Assembly: GCF_000737195.2 (NCBI RefSeq)
Contig: NZ_JALM01000017.1
Location: 62,001 to 126,000, forward strand
DNA: 64,000 nucleotides
Direction of reading: 5' to 3'
Source: Sciscionella sediminilitoris
GTDB taxonomy: Bacteria; Actinomycetota; Actinomycetes; Mycobacteriales; Pseudonocardiaceae
The notes under the pieces are model-generated. The model ran no database searches and was not told where the DNA came from. It saw nothing but the letters and a program-made list of their open reading frames with translations. Shown one piece after another: positions 8,269 to 17,742 of the stretch (position 1 is the first letter of the stretch; the number at the start of each line of letters is the position of its first letter). A program made the translations under genes and the position numbers.

Positions 8269-9604
8269 TCGATTCGAGGCTGCGCCCGGTCGTGCGCGGC
8301 CCGAGCACCGCGACGTCCACGATCACCAGCACCATCGCGGCGACGATCACCGCGAACAGCGAGGCCGAACCCGCCAGGTCGAGCACCGGGACCAGCAGGA
8401 ACGGCATCGCCGCATTGGTGAGCCTGCTGATCGAGTACGCGCTTCCGGCCGCCGTGGCCCGCACCGAGGTCGGGAAGATCTCGACCTCGTAGGCGTGGTA
8501 CGCGTTGGAGAAGAAATTCGAGGAAAGCGTGTAGCAGAACCCGAACACCGCGATGAGCGCCGCGCTCGTGGTGAATCCGAAGGCGAGACCGAAGGCGATC
8601 ATCGCCAGCGCACCACCGCACACCAGCCACTTGCGCTCACCGCGTTCCATGATCGGCACCGAGAGCAGTGAACCGACCGGATAGCCGAGGTAGGACAGCG
8701 CCGTGTAGGCCAGCGTGGACGTGACCTCGAATCCCTTCTGCTGCAACACGAGCGGCACCATCGTGCCGAAGCCGTAGTAGCCGACCGTCTGGAACACGTG
8801 GAAAATCCACAGCATCACGGTCCGCTTGCGCCACTGCCCCGCGAACAGCTGCCGCAGTGAGAGCCGTTCCCGTTCGGGTTCGAGCTCCACCGGTTCCCTG
8901 GCCCTGTCCCCGGCCAGCCGCTCGAACCGCCTGGTCGCCTCGTCCGCTTCCGCTTGCCTGCCAACAGATTCCAGCCAGCGCGGCGATTCCGGGAGGGTGC
9001 GGCGCAGGAACCAGATCAGCACCGCGCCCACCGCGCCCGCGCCGAGCAGCCAGCGCCAGCCCTCGATGCCCAGCGGTGCGGCGGGAGCCAGTGCCATACC
9101 GGCGAAACCCGCGACCGGCATCCCGCAGAAGCCGACCGTGAACGCCAGTGCCACGAACCGGCCACGCACCGCCGAGGGCAGCAGATCGGCCAGATAGACC
9201 GCGCCGAGCGGGAGTTCCGCGCCGATCCCGACCCCGGCGAGGAACCGCGCCACGATCAGCAGCTCGACCGAATTCGAGAACGCGCCGAGTAGCGAGAACA
9301 CCGAGTACACCGCGAGCGTGGCCAGGAACGCCGTCCGCCGCCCGATCCGGTCCGCGACCCGGGACATGATCAGCGCGCCGAAGAACGAGCCGACATAGAC
9401 CGAGGCCAGGAGCAGCTTCTTCGCCGTGGCACTGCCACCGAGCTCCTCGGTGAGCGTCACCGCGAGAATCCCGGAGAGGAAGGACTCATAGAGGTCGAAG
9501 AAGAAACCGATCCCGATGACCACGGTCGCCTTGCGGTGCAAGGCCGTTATCGGGAGCGCGTTCAGCCGCGCCGCAACCGAGAAATCCGCCACGTGTCCGT
9601 CCAA
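8249..9604 (-). CDS. MFS permease, sugar/aromatic-acid metabolite symporter type
   Basis: 451 residues with 12 predicted helices in two halves. Helix 1 has VIGIGFFFDLYESFLSGILAV, motif A is SRVADRIGRRTAFLAT, and an ARFLAGVGIGAELPLG segment and PESPRWLESVGR loop mark the metabolite:H+ symporter / sugar porter branch. The central hydrophilic loop lies at about residues 205-260. The frame opens with TTG; a GTG 12 bp further in is an equally plausible start, and neither has a strong ribosome site. It may take up an aromatic or organic acid (inference). Confidence 0.83.
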   Translation of the reverse strand: MDGHVADFSVAARLNALPITALHRKATVVIGIGFFFDLYESFLSGILAVTLTEELGGSATAKKLLLASVYVGSFFGALIMSRVADRIGRRTAFLATLAVYSVFSLLGAFSNSVELLIVARFLAGVGIGAELPLGAVYLADLLPSAVRGRFVALAFTVGFCGMPVAGFAGMALAPAAPLGIEGWRWLLGAGAVGAVLIWFLRRTLPESPRWLESVGRQAEADEATRRFERLAGDRAREPVELEPERERLSLRQLFAGQWRKRTVMLWIFHVFQTVGYYGFGTMVPLVLQQKGFEVTSTLAYTALSYLGYPVGSLLSVPIMERGERKWLVCGGALAMIAFGLAFGFTTSAALIAVFGFCYTLSSNFFSNAYHAYEVEIFPTSVRATAAGSAYSISRLTNAAMPFLLVPVLDLAGSASLFAVIVAAMVLVIVDVAVLGPRTTGRSLESISYSGR

Positions 9605-9773
9605 CCATTGACCGACAGCCGCTTACCACGGCCAGTTCAACTTCGGCATGCTAACCGGTTGACCGAAGCCGCAGCGTCCCGGCGGGCACACTTCCCGCTC
9701 AGTGGGAAACCGGGGTTTCCGTCCTCGACGAAGACGCCTGGCCCGCACGGCGGCCCGGTCCTAGACTCGGCGG

Positions 9774-10220
9774 ATGACCGCGATCCGAGCCGCGCACGCC
9801 GGCGATGCCGAGGAACTGTCCACATTGGCCAGGGACGCCTACGCGCATTACGTGGAACGGATGGGCAAGGAACCGGCGCCGATGCGGGAGGATTACCGGG
9901 CCGCCATCGACACCGGCGGGGTCTGGGTGGCCGAGGACGACCGGGCGCTCCGCGGCCTGCTGGTGCTGAAGTTCGAGCCGGATCATCTGCTCCTGGACAA
10001 TATCGCGGTGTCCCGCGAGGTACGCGGCACCGGACTCGGTGCCCGGCTGCTGGCGTTCACCGAGGAACGGGCGCGCGCACACGGCCTTCCGGAAATCCGG
10101 CTCTACACCAACGAAGCCATGACCGAGAACCTGAGTTACTACCCGCGGCACGGCTATGTGGAGACCCACCGCGGCGTCCAGAACGGGTACCGCCGGGTGT
10201 TCTTCACCAAGCACCTGTAG
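9774..10220 (+). CDS. GNAT family N-acetyltransferase
   Basis: 148 residues, a single GNAT domain. NIAVSREVRGTGLGARLLAF is the acetyl-CoA pyrophosphate loop, and the C-terminal strand region is IRLYTNEAMTENLSYYPRHGYVE. The substrate is unknown. The gap before it (169 bp) holds a CTTCGG...CCGAAG inverted repeat and the divergent start of the MFS gene. The SMP-30-like gene follows 44 bp downstream and may be co-transcribed. Confidence 0.85.
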   Translation: MTAIRAAHAGDAEELSTLARDAYAHYVERMGKEPAPMREDYRAAIDTGGVWVAEDDRALRGLLVLKFEPDHLLLDNIAVSREVRGTGLGARLLAFTEERARAHGLPEIRLYTNEAMTENLSYYPRHGYVETHRGVQNGYRRVFFTKHL

Positions 10221-10264
10221 CCGCCGCAACCGAACCGCCCCGACCGAACCGAGGACGAGCGACC

Positions 10265-11128
10265 ATGGTCGAGTATCTGCCCCAGCCCCGCACCCTGCTC
10301 ACCGGACTGGCCATGGTCGAGTCCGCACGCTGGCACGACGGCCGGCTGTGGTTCGCCCACTGGGGCGCCGGCGAGGTCATCGCCACGGACATGGACGGCA
10401 ATGCCGAGGTGATGGCCGCGGGCCCGGCCATGATGGGCTGGTCGATCGACTGGCTGCCCGACGGGCGCCTGGTCACGACCGGACCGGAGGTGACCCGCCA
10501 GGAACCGGACGGTTCCCTGGTGACGCACTGCGAACAGGGCGGCAACGAGATCGCCCTCGATCCGCGGGGACACCTGTACGTCAACGGTTTCGATTTCGAT
10601 TTCCTCGGCGGCGGGGCACCGGAACCGGGATGGATCAACCTCGTCGCGGCCGACGGGTCCTATCGTCAGGTTGCCGACGGCATCGAGTTCCCCAACGGGA
10701 TGGTGGTGACCCCGGACGGTTCCACCCTGGTGGTGGCCGAGTCGTTCGCCGGTCGGCTCAGCGCGTTCGACATCCGGGACGACGGCGCGCTCACCGGCCG
10801 CCGGGTGTGGGCCCAGGGTCTGGGCCCGGACGGTATCTGCGTCGACGCCGAATCGGCGATCTGGACGCAGACCGCCGACACCGCCGCGCACACCGGGGAT
10901 CCGGACGCTCCCGCCGGAGCGTGTGTCCGGGTGCTCGACGGCGGCGAGATCACCCACCGCGTCGAGACCGAACTGCCCTGCTTCGCGGTCACCCTCGGCG
11001 GGCCGGAGGGCCGCCACCTGTTCCTGCTCTGCAACGAATTCGAGGGCGTCGAGCAGCTGCAGGCGGTGCAGGCCCGCCGATCCGCCCGGATTCTCGTGAC
11101 CGAGGTGCCGGTGCCCAGGGCGGACTGA
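10265..11128 (+). CDS. SMP-30/gluconolactonase-like beta-propeller hydrolase
   Basis: 287 residues from the ATG after GAGGA at 8 nt. Repeated propeller blades are visible (ESARWHDGRLWF, DWLPDGRLVTT, IALDPRGHLYVNGF, IEFPNGMVVTPDGSTLVVAES, LGPDGICVDAESAIW). The N-terminal glutamate of ESARW, the FPNGM asparagine and the GPDGI aspartate match the usual metal-binding set of the SMP-30 family, which hydrolyses lactones and some esters. The substrate is unknown. Confidence 0.85.
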   Translation: MVEYLPQPRTLLTGLAMVESARWHDGRLWFAHWGAGEVIATDMDGNAEVMAAGPAMMGWSIDWLPDGRLVTTGPEVTRQEPDGSLVTHCEQGGNEIALDPRGHLYVNGFDFDFLGGGAPEPGWINLVAADGSYRQVADGIEFPNGMVVTPDGSTLVVAESFAGRLSAFDIRDDGALTGRRVWAQGLGPDGICVDAESAIWTQTADTAAHTGDPDAPAGACVRVLDGGEITHRVETELPCFAVTLGGPEGRHLFLLCNEFEGVEQLQAVQARRSARILVTEVPVPRAD

Positions 11129-11144
11129 CCCGGGCGCGGCGCGC

Positions 11145-11498
11145 TCAGCCCTCGAGCCGGACGGTGACCGTCACCTTTCCCGACTCATCGCGGTGCGCGA
11201 TCGCGTGACCGCCGCGTTCGGCGCCGTCCAGGCCGAGTGAGATCGGCCCGCCCGGATCGGTGAAGTTGCGCCACCAGTTCTTCGTGTCCGGCATCCGGAC
11301 CCCGATCCGGACCGTGTCCGCGTGCCGCCGGTATTCCACCGGGGTACTGAACCTCCGGCCCGAGCGCCTGCCGGTGTAAGTGACGACGGTGATGCGCCTG
11401 CCGACCAGTTTTCCCCAGCGCGGGGACGAATGCAGCGCACCGACCCGTGCGTTGAACCATTCCACGGCACGTTCGATCGGCGGTGCTACGGATCGCAT
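11145..11498 (-). CDS. F420-type split-barrel nitroreductase/DUF385 protein
   Basis: 117 residues. VGRRITVVTYTGRRSGRRFSTPVEY resembles the flavin/deazaflavin-binding strand of small actinobacterial F420-dependent oxidoreductases (DUF385/Ddn-like), followed by NWWRNFTDPGG, also typical. A GGGAGG site lies just before the ATG. Members reduce diverse compounds with F420H2, but some only bind the cofactor. Assignment to the exact subgroup is inference. Confidence 0.75.
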   Translation of the reverse strand: MRSVAPPIERAVEWFNARVGALHSSPRWGKLVGRRITVVTYTGRRSGRRFSTPVEYRRHADTVRIGVRMPDTKNWWRNFTDPGGPISLGLDGAERGGHAIAHRDESGKVTVTVRLEG

Positions 11499-11529
11499 GG
11501 CACCTCCCTGCCGGGGCCACCCTCGGGCA

Positions 11530-12744
11530 TCATCCGGCGAGCGAGCCGAGGTCCCCTTCGCGCAGCGCGTCCGCCGAGACCTCGGTTCCGTTGTCCACCA
11601 AGGCTTGCAGTGCGTCCCCGTCGTCCCAGAGGTTCACGTTCATCGCCGCGCGGACCGCGCCCTCGCGTAGCCAGAAGGCGATGAACTCCCGATCGGCCAG
11701 CGATCCGCGCACCACCAGTTCGTCCTTGGCCGGATCCGCCAGCCCGCGGTATTCGCAGCCGAGCTCGTACTGATCGGTGAAGAAATAGGGCGAGGCAGTG
11801 TAGTCGCCCGCCTCACCGAGGATCGCCGAGGCGGCGTGGATGCCCTGGTCCTTGGCATTGGACCAGTGCTCCACCCGGACCCGGGTGCCGTACCGCGGAT
11901 GGTCGTGCGCGGCGATGTCCCCGATGGCGTAGATCTCCGGGACGGAGGTACGCAGCGTGGAGTCCACGGCGACCGCTCCCCCGTCGATCTGGATCCCCGC
12001 GGCCTCGGCGAGTTCGATGCGCGGCTGCGCGCCGACGGCGAGCAGGACCACGTCGGCGGGCAGTTCGCTGCCGTCGTCGAGCCGCACCGAGCGCACGGCC
12101 CCGTCCCCGGTGAACCCCTGAACACCCCGGCCGAAGCGGAACTCCACGCCGTTCTCGGTGTGCAGCCGGGTGAAGACCTCGGCGATCTCGTCCCCGAGCA
12201 CGCCGAGCAGCGGGGCGGGCCCCTGCTCGACGACGGTGACGGCGGTGCCGTGCTTGCGCGCGGCGGCCGCGACCTCGCAACCGATCCAGCCGGCGCCGAT
12301 CACCACGAGCCGGGCGCCCTCGGTGAAGGTCTCGCGCAGCGCGAGCGCGTCGTCCAGGGTGCGCAGGGTGTGCACGCCGGAGAGCTCGATCCCCGGTACG
12401 GCAAGGGTTCTCGGCCGTGATCCGGTGGCGAGCACGGCCGCGTCATAGGCGTAGCTGCCGCCCGCGGCGTCGAGCACGGTGTGCTCCTCGGTGAGCAGCC
12501 GGGTGACATCGGTTCCGGTGCGCAGGTCGATGTCGAAGTCGCGGTAGAAGCTCGGCTCCCGCACCCAGTCGGGCTCGTCCGCCTCCCCGAACAGGATGCC
12601 CTTGCTCAGCGGCGGTAGTTCATAGGGCTGGTGGCGCTGCGCGGAAAGCAGGGTCACCGCGCCGTCGTAATCGCGCTCGCGCAGTTGCGCGGCGGCACTC
12701 GCCCCGGCCAGACCGGCACCGACAATGACAATCCGCGACACCAT
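11530..12744 (-). CDS. FAD-dependent NAD(P)H:ferredoxin reductase
   Basis: 404 residues from the ATG after a perfect GGAGG. The FAD-binding GxGxxG is at residues 9-14 (GAGLAG), the NAD(P)H site is GAGWIGCEVAAAARKHG, and the second FAD contact is IYAIGDIAAHDHPRYG. The C-terminal reductase domain has YFFTDQYELGCEYRG. This is the rubredoxin/ferredoxin reductase type that feeds P450s or ring-hydroxylating oxygenases. No oxygenase or ferredoxin gene lies nearby, so its partner is elsewhere. Confidence 0.9.
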   Translation of the reverse strand: MVSRIVIVGAGLAGASAAAQLRERDYDGAVTLLSAQRHQPYELPPLSKGILFGEADEPDWVREPSFYRDFDIDLRTGTDVTRLLTEEHTVLDAAGGSYAYDAAVLATGSRPRTLAVPGIELSGVHTLRTLDDALALRETFTEGARLVVIGAGWIGCEVAAAARKHGTAVTVVEQGPAPLLGVLGDEIAEVFTRLHTENGVEFRFGRGVQGFTGDGAVRSVRLDDGSELPADVVLLAVGAQPRIELAEAAGIQIDGGAVAVDSTLRTSVPEIYAIGDIAAHDHPRYGTRVRVEHWSNAKDQGIHAASAILGEAGDYTASPYFFTDQYELGCEYRGLADPAKDELVVRGSLADREFIAFWLREGAVRAAMNVNLWDDGDALQALVDNGTEVSADALREGDLGSLAG

Positions 12745-12877
12745 GGCATACCTCCGTAGTCGAAATGTCCGCCAATCGGGTGATGAACAAGCAGAACGGC
12801 CGCTACTCGCGTCATCCATGCCTTCTGCCATGCTCTCACCTCCGCAACGGGACGCAGCAGGGGAAGGTGAACCGACC

Positions 12878-13102
12878 GTGTCGAATCAGTGGCGGCTGCA
12901 CTATCGGGACATCTCCGGCCGCAAGCGCGAACTGAAGGTGGTCTCCGAGCCCTCTTCGGTGACCCTGTTGCTGCCGACCGGTGACCGCGCGACCTTCACC
13001 CCGCTCGAGATCGGCAGGCTGCGCGCGGCGCTGCGGGATGCCGCCGCCGAGGCCACCGCGGCGGCGGAGGCCATCGTGTGGCAACCGAACCGGAAATCAT
13101 GA
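12878..13102 (+). CDS. Small conserved-looking hypothetical protein
   Basis: 74 residues from a GTG preceded by AGGGGAAGG. It has a beta-rich first half (WRLHYRDISGRKRELKV...SVTLLLPTGDRATFT) and an alanine-rich helical tail. A longer frame overlaps the reductase start and is unlikely. I do not recognise the family, and no function can be assigned. Confidence 0.6.
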   Translation: MSNQWRLHYRDISGRKRELKVVSEPSSVTLLLPTGDRATFTPLEIGRLRAALRDAAAEATAAAEAIVWQPNRKS

Positions 13103-13171
13103 CGGATGTAATCGGGACGAATCAGCCCTCTGTCGCCACCGTGCCGGGGCCGGGACGGCATGATGTGCCCT

Positions 13172-13705
13172 ATGCGACCCGCAAACGTTCCCCCCGCGGA
13201 GCACAGTAAGCAGTTACGGCTGCGCAATCCCGCGCACCGGGTGAGCCCGAAGGCCAAGCGGATGTGGCTGGTCGAGGGCTCGATCGGCTGGCTGGTGCTG
13301 CTCGTGCTCGAGGTCCTCGCGGTCACGCTCGACTGGTTCCCCGGTCTGCCGACGGCGATCCGGGTGCTGGTCCTGGCCATCACCGTGCTGGCCGCCGCGG
13401 CGCATCTGACCCTGATGCCGCTGATCCGCTACCGCGTGCACCGCTGGGAGACCACCGGCGAGGCGGTGTACACCCAGAGCGGCTGGCTGAACATCGAATG
13501 GCGGATCGCCCCGGTCTCGCGCATCCAGACCGTGGACACCAAGCGGGATCCGATCGAGCGGATGTTCGGGCTCTCCTCGGTCACCGTGACCACCGCATCC
13601 GCCGCCGGACCGGTGCGGATCAAGGGACTCGATCACGAGATCGCGATGTCGCTCGCCGATGAACTGACCGCGACCACCGCGAGCAGCGCGGGAGACGCGA
13701 CATGA
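13172..13705 (+). CDS. Bacterial PH domain membrane protein (YdbS-like)
   Basis: 177 residues. Two membrane segments (about residues 30-75) are followed by a bPH_2 domain beginning YRVHRWETTGEAVYTQSGWLNIEWRIAPVSRIQTVDTKRDPIERMFGLSSVTV. It precedes a larger three-copy PH protein with an ATGA overlap, a gene pair common in Actinobacteria and Firmicutes (YdbS/YdbT). The role is a membrane-associated scaffold of uncertain function. Confidence 0.85.
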   Translation: MRPANVPPAEHSKQLRLRNPAHRVSPKAKRMWLVEGSIGWLVLLVLEVLAVTLDWFPGLPTAIRVLVLAITVLAAAAHLTLMPLIRYRVHRWETTGEAVYTQSGWLNIEWRIAPVSRIQTVDTKRDPIERMFGLSSVTVTTASAAGPVRIKGLDHEIAMSLADELTATTASSAGDAT

Positions 13706-15285
13706 GCGCCCCGCAGGCGGCACCGGAACAGCCCTGGCAGCGGCTCAACCCCAGGATGATCGTGGTGCGCCCGATGCACGACGGGATCACCCTCGTCCCC
13801 GTGCTGTTCTTCTACCTCGTCTTCGGCGAGGGTGACCGGCTCAAGATCATCCTGTCCTGCGCGGCGTTCGCGCTGCTGCTCGCGCACGGGCTCGCGCACT
13901 GGTACCTGACCACCTACCGGATCGATGCCGAACAGGTACAACTGCGCACCGGACTGGTCTCGCGCAAACGCCTCTCGGTACGCACCGATCGCATCCGCAC
14001 GGTCGAGACGACGGCCAAGTTCGGGCACCGGATCTTCGGCCTCGAAGCGGTGCGCATCGGGACCGGGCAACAGGTCAAGGAACACGAGGACGAGCTCAAG
14101 CTCGACGCGATCACCAAGGCCGAGGCCGAGCGGCTGCGCCTGGTTCTGCTCGATCGCGGCCGGAAGGCCCGGGAGGCTCCGGAACCCGGCACCGCATCCG
14201 CCGCCGAGCCGACCGCCGAGGCCGCGCAACCGGTGCCGCCACGCGCCGAGGGCACCGTGCTGGCCAGCATCCAGTGGGCCTGGCTGCGCTATGCCCCGCT
14301 CACCCTCACCGGACTGACCGCCTCCGCCGTGATCATCGGCGTTTTCCTGCGCGCGCTCAACGAACTCCAGGTCGATCCGGCCAGCGTCGGCGCGGTCGAC
14401 TGGGCGGTGGACACCGTGCGGCGCAACAGCATTCTCGTGGATGTGCTGCTGATTCTCGCCGTACTGCTGGTGATCGTGGTCGTCGGCGGGCTGATCGGCT
14501 ACGTGGTCCAGTTCAGCAACTACCGGCTCACCCGCGAACCGGACAAGACCATCCGGGTGCGCCGCGGCCTGATCACCACCCGCTCGATCACCGTCGAGGA
14601 GGCCAAACTGCGCGGGATCAGCGTGCGCGAACCCGCCCTGCTGCGGCTCGGCAGGGGCGCGCGGACCGTGGTCATCGCCACCGGCATGAGCAAACGGGAC
14701 CAGACCCCGCTGCTCATTCCGCCCGCACCGAAGAAGGTCGCGCACGAGGTCACCCGGGATGTGCTGCGCGCCGAGCAGCCACCGACGGCCGCGACGCTGC
14801 TGCGGCATCCCCCGGCCGCACTGCGCAGGAGGCTGGTGCGGGCACTCGCCTTCGCCGCGGTGATCATCGGCGGGCTCGCGATCGCCGCGGCCGCGGGTGG
14901 CCTTCCCGCGTGGCCATGGCAGCTCGCGCTGGTGCTCGTGCCGATCTGCCTGTGGCTCGGCATCGACCGGTACCGTTCCCTCGGGCACGCGCTCTCCGGG
15001 CCGTACCTGGTCAGCCGGTCCGGATCGGCCCAGCGGGACACCACGGCGCTGCAGCGCACCGGGGTCATCGGGTGGACCGTGCGACAGTCCTTCTTCCAGC
15101 GCCGCTCCGGCCTGGTCACCCTCACCGCGACCAGCGCCGCGGGGCGGGGCGCGTACCACGTGTTCGACCTGGACCAGGGCGAGGCGACCGCGTTCGCCGA
15201 AGCCGCCACTCCGGGCCTGCTCAGCCCCTTTCTCGAACCGGGTGCCAGCGAGACCGAACCAGCCGAGTTAGGCTCACCAGCGTGA
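13702..15285 (+). CDS. PH domain-containing membrane protein (YdbT-like)
   Basis: 527 residues with three bPH_2-like repeats, each after a pair of membrane helices: [61 protein letters not shown], and a C-terminal copy ending in [14 protein letters not shown]. Its start overlaps the stop of the YdbS-like gene (ATGA), so the two are translationally coupled. Its stop overlaps the orn start (GTGA), so all three may share one transcript. Confidence 0.85.
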   Translation: MSAPQAAPEQPWQRLNPRMIVVRPMHDGITLVPVLFFYLVFGEGDRLKIILSCAAFALLLAHGLAHWYLTTYRIDAEQVQLRTGLVSRKRLSVRTDRIRTVETTAKFGHRIFGLEAVRIGTGQQVKEHEDELKLDAITKAEAERLRLVLLDRGRKAREAPEPGTASAAEPTAEAAQPVPPRAEGTVLASIQWAWLRYAPLTLTGLTASAVIIGVFLRALNELQVDPASVGAVDWAVDTVRRNSILVDVLLILAVLLVIVVVGGLIGYVVQFSNYRLTREPDKTIRVRRGLITTRSITVEEAKLRGISVREPALLRLGRGARTVVIATGMSKRDQTPLLIPPAPKKVAHEVTRDVLRAEQPPTAATLLRHPPAALRRRLVRALAFAAVIIGGLAIAAAAGGLPAWPWQLALVLVPICLWLGIDRYRSLGHALSGPYLVSRSGSAQRDTTALQRTGVIGWTVRQSFFQRRSGLVTLTATSAAGRGAYHVFDLDQGEATAFAEAATPGLLSPFLEPGASETEPAELGSPA

Positions 15286-15896
15286 ATGACCATCTGGTAT
15301 GGATCGACTGCGAGATGACCGGGCTCGACCTCGGGAACGACGCGCTCATCGAGATCGCCGCACTGGTCACCGACGCCGAGCTCAACGTGCTCGGGGACGG
15401 CGTGGACCTCGTGATCAGCGCACCCGAGGAGAAACTCGAGCGCATGCCCGATGTCGTGCGGGAAATGCACGCCAACTCCGGGCTCACCGAAGAGGTACGC
15501 GCCTCCACCGTCACCCTCGCCGAAGCCGAACAGGCCGTGCTCGACTACGTTCGCCAGTACGTGCCCGAGGGCAAGAGCGCACCGCTGGCCGGGAACTCCA
15601 TCGCCACCGATCGCGGTTTCATCAGCAGGGACATGCCCATCCTCGACGGCTACCTGCACTACCGCATGGTCGACGTCTCCTCGGTCAAGGAGCTGTGCCG
15701 CCGCTGGTACCCGCGCATCTACTACGCACAGCCCGACAAGGGCCTCGCCCACCGCGCGCTCGCCGACATCAAGGAATCCATCCGGGAACTCGAGTACTAC
15801 CGCAAGGCCGCGTTCGTCGCGCATCCCGGGCCGAGCACCGACGAGGCCAAGGCCATCGCGGCCGAACTCGCCGCCAAACCCCTCCCCGGTGACTGA
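15282..15896 (+). CDS. orn: Oligoribonuclease
   Basis: 204 residues from a GTG that overlaps the preceding stop. The DEDDh exonuclease set is complete: D9 and E11 (WIDCEMTG), D110 (NSIATDRGF), H157 and D162 ([10 protein letters not shown]). Orn degrades 2-5 nt RNA fragments and pGpG to mononucleotides in the cytoplasm and is often essential. The length matches the family. It sits just upstream of tRNA-His, a common order in Actinobacteria. Confidence 0.97.
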   Translation: MNDHLVWIDCEMTGLDLGNDALIEIAALVTDAELNVLGDGVDLVISAPEEKLERMPDVVREMHANSGLTEEVRASTVTLAEAEQAVLDYVRQYVPEGKSAPLAGNSIATDRGFISRDMPILDGYLHYRMVDVSSVKELCRRWYPRIYYAQPDKGLAHRALADIKESIRELEYYRKAAFVAHPGPSTDEAKAIAAELAAKPLPGD

Positions 15897-15940
15897 GCCC
15901 GCGAGCGTTGCGCTAAGCTAAGCGAGCCGCATGCGGCGAT

Positions 15941-16014
15941 GGTGGGTGTAGCTCAGCAGGTAGAGCACCTGGTTGTGGTCCAGGAAGTCGCGGGTTCAAG
16001 TCCCGTCACTCACC
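15941..16014 (+). tRNA. tRNA-His (GTG anticodon), prophage attachment gene
   Basis: The acceptor stem GTGGGTG pairs with CACTCAC, with the extra G-1 at 15941 facing discriminator C73, the tRNA-His hallmark. The D arm is GCTC/GAGC, the anticodon stem CCTGG/CCAGG with loop TTGTGGT (anticodon GTG), and the T arm GCGGG-TTCAAGT-CCCGT. CCA follows directly at 16015-16017. Its 3' part from 15995 onward is the prophage attachment core, and the gene is left intact by the integration. Confidence 0.97.
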
Positions 16015-16023
16015 CCAAAGTTT
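15995..16023 (+). repeat. attL core direct repeat
   Basis: A 29-bp stretch from the T loop of tRNA-His through CCA to AAAGTTT, identical to 59520-59548. Extending left to 15990 it matches 33 of 34 positions. Confidence 0.95.
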
Positions 16024-16070
16024 TACCAGGTCAGACGGTGTCCACAGTGGACCGCAGACCCATAGGGTGG

Positions 16071-16099
16071 CGAAGTTAGACCCACGGGGTCTAACTTCG
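16071..16099 (+). promoter_or_regulatory. Palindrome at the integrase ribosome site
   Basis: CGAAGTTAGACCC and GGGTCTAACTTCG are perfect 13-bp arms with a 3-nt loop, ending 5 nt before the integrase ATG and running into its CGGGGTT ribosome site. A smaller ACCC-N3-GGGT element precedes it at 16058-16068. It may hide the start site in RNA or be an operator. Its core recurs at the other prophage end. Confidence 0.75.
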
Positions 16100-16104
16100 G
16101 GGTT

Positions 16105-17271
16105 ATGGCAACCCTGCAAAAGCGCACCCGAAGTGACGGCAGTCACGGTTACAGAGTCCGTTGGTACGACCCGGACACCGACGACAAGCCTTCGCTGACG
16201 TTCGACGACCGCGACGAGGCGAAGCGGTTCAAGACTCTTCTGGAGGCTTCCGGGCACCGACTGTCCAAGGCCAACGAGGCCATGATCAAGATCAAGGCCA
16301 AGGAACCCTCGGTCGCTGAAGTCGCCGAGCGGCACATCAAGGGCATGACGGGTGTGAGCGCCCGTACCCGCGCCGACGCCCGCCGGGATGTGCGCAACCA
16401 CATCGCCCCGGACCTTGGTGCCTTCCCGATCTCCGTTCCCGACCAGGAACGCATCCGTGCGTGGGTCAACGACCGGCAAGACGCTGGTATGGCGCCGAAG
16501 ACGCTCCGCAACATTCACGGCCTGCTGTCGGCCATCTTCACCACCGCCATGAACACCACGCCCCCGCTACGCGACGACAACCCGTGCCGTGGAATCCGTC
16601 TGCCGGAGGGTGACGACGAGGAGATGGTGTTCCTCGATAACCGCGAGTTCGCGGTACTGCTCGAACACGTCGCCAAGCCGTACCGGCTGTTCGTGCGGTT
16701 CCTCGTCGGCACCGGCGTGCGATGGGGCGAGGCAGTCGCTATCACTCCCGCTGACATCACGTTTCCCAAACCGGGCAAGGCACGGGTACGGATTAATAAG
16801 GCGTGGAAGCGGCTCGCTGACAACAGCATGGGAATTGGGGCTCCGAAAACCAAACGGGGTCGGCGCACCGTTCCGATTCCAACAAGCATGGTCGCGGAGA
16901 TCAAAGAACTGTGTCTTGCGCGCCCGAGCGATCAACCGCTATTCACCACTCGCTCGGGTAGCCGATTGCATCACGGTAATTTTTCGAACCGAGTTTGGAA
17001 ACCAGCGATCGAGGCCGCGACCGCGGTTCGCGACAAGGACGGGCACGAAATCCCGCGCGAGAAGCGCATCGAAAAGCAGCCGCGGATTCACGATCTACGG
17101 CACACCTATGCGTCGTGGATGCTGGCCCAGGGTATCGACATCACGAAGTTGTCGCGACTCCTGGGGCACGAGTCGATCACCACCACCGTGGACCGTTATG
17201 GACATGTGGATGACCAGCAGTACGACGACGTCGCCGACGCCGTCGATGTGGCGTTGAACGTCGCGATGTAG
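16105..17271 (+). CDS. int: Tyrosine-family site-specific integrase
   Basis: 388 residues. The N-terminal arm-binding domain is at about 1-60, the SAM-like core-binding domain at about 65-165, and the catalytic domain at 175-380. The catalytic set is complete: R206 (GTGVRWGE), a lysine near 248-250 (PKTKRGRR), H329-x-x-R332 (HDLRHT), H355 (LLGH) and nucleophile Y365 (VDRYGHV). It recombines attP with the tRNA-His attB. It stands 82 bp from the attL core, facing into the prophage. The palindrome on its ribosome site may limit its synthesis. Confidence 0.97.
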   Translation: MATLQKRTRSDGSHGYRVRWYDPDTDDKPSLTFDDRDEAKRFKTLLEASGHRLSKANEAMIKIKAKEPSVAEVAERHIKGMTGVSARTRADARRDVRNHIAPDLGAFPISVPDQERIRAWVNDRQDAGMAPKTLRNIHGLLSAIFTTAMNTTPPLRDDNPCRGIRLPEGDDEEMVFLDNREFAVLLEHVAKPYRLFVRFLVGTGVRWGEAVAITPADITFPKPGKARVRINKAWKRLADNSMGIGAPKTKRGRRTVPIPTSMVAEIKELCLARPSDQPLFTTRSGSRLHHGNFSNRVWKPAIEAATAVRDKDGHEIPREKRIEKQPRIHDLRHTYASWMLAQGIDITKLSRLLGHESITTTVDRYGHVDDQQYDDVADAVDVALNVAM

Positions 17272-17505
17272 CACTTCCGTAGCGTCCGTGTAGTGGGGCC
17301 GCCATGAAGCGCGCTTCACCTTCGTTCGACGTCACCCGGCCAGCGGTACCGCAACAGCCATCGATATGTGTCCCCCGCAAGGTGGACACCCTCGGTGGCC
17401 GTTGCGGTCCGTCGTTGGGGTTGATCTTGTTCGAGGCATCGCATCGTGTGTGGTTCTGGTTCTAATGTCCCAATCCCCGGTACCCGTAGGTAGGGAGGCG
17501 CGGAA

Positions 17506-17742
17506 GTGGCCGACCGCATTGGTAGATGCTGCCACGACAACGACGCCAGGACAGTAGTCGGCCTGGACGCTCGTGACGGCACGGCCGCCAGCGTCGAGAT
17601 CCGCCTGACCGCAGGCGGTTACCTCGTGCTCGAGTCAAGCGGCCCAACAGTGCTCAGCCACGCGGAATTCGCGCTACTACAAGACAAGATGGACCAGGCC
17701 ATCGACGCCGCGTTGAGGCAGGTTTACGGCCCTAACCAGTAA
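17506..17742 (+). CDS. Small hypothetical phage protein
   Basis: 78 residues from a GTG preceded by AGGGAGGCG. The middle reads as beta strands (AASVEIRLTAGGYLVLES) and the end as a helix (HAEFALLQDKMDQAIDAALRQVYG). Family not recognised. It converges with the XRE gene, overlapping by 11 bp. The 234 bp between it and the integrase show no gene. Confidence 0.6.
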   Translation: MADRIGRCCHDNDARTVVGLDARDGTAASVEIRLTAGGYLVLESSGPTVLSHAEFALLQDKMDQAIDAALRQVYGPNQ

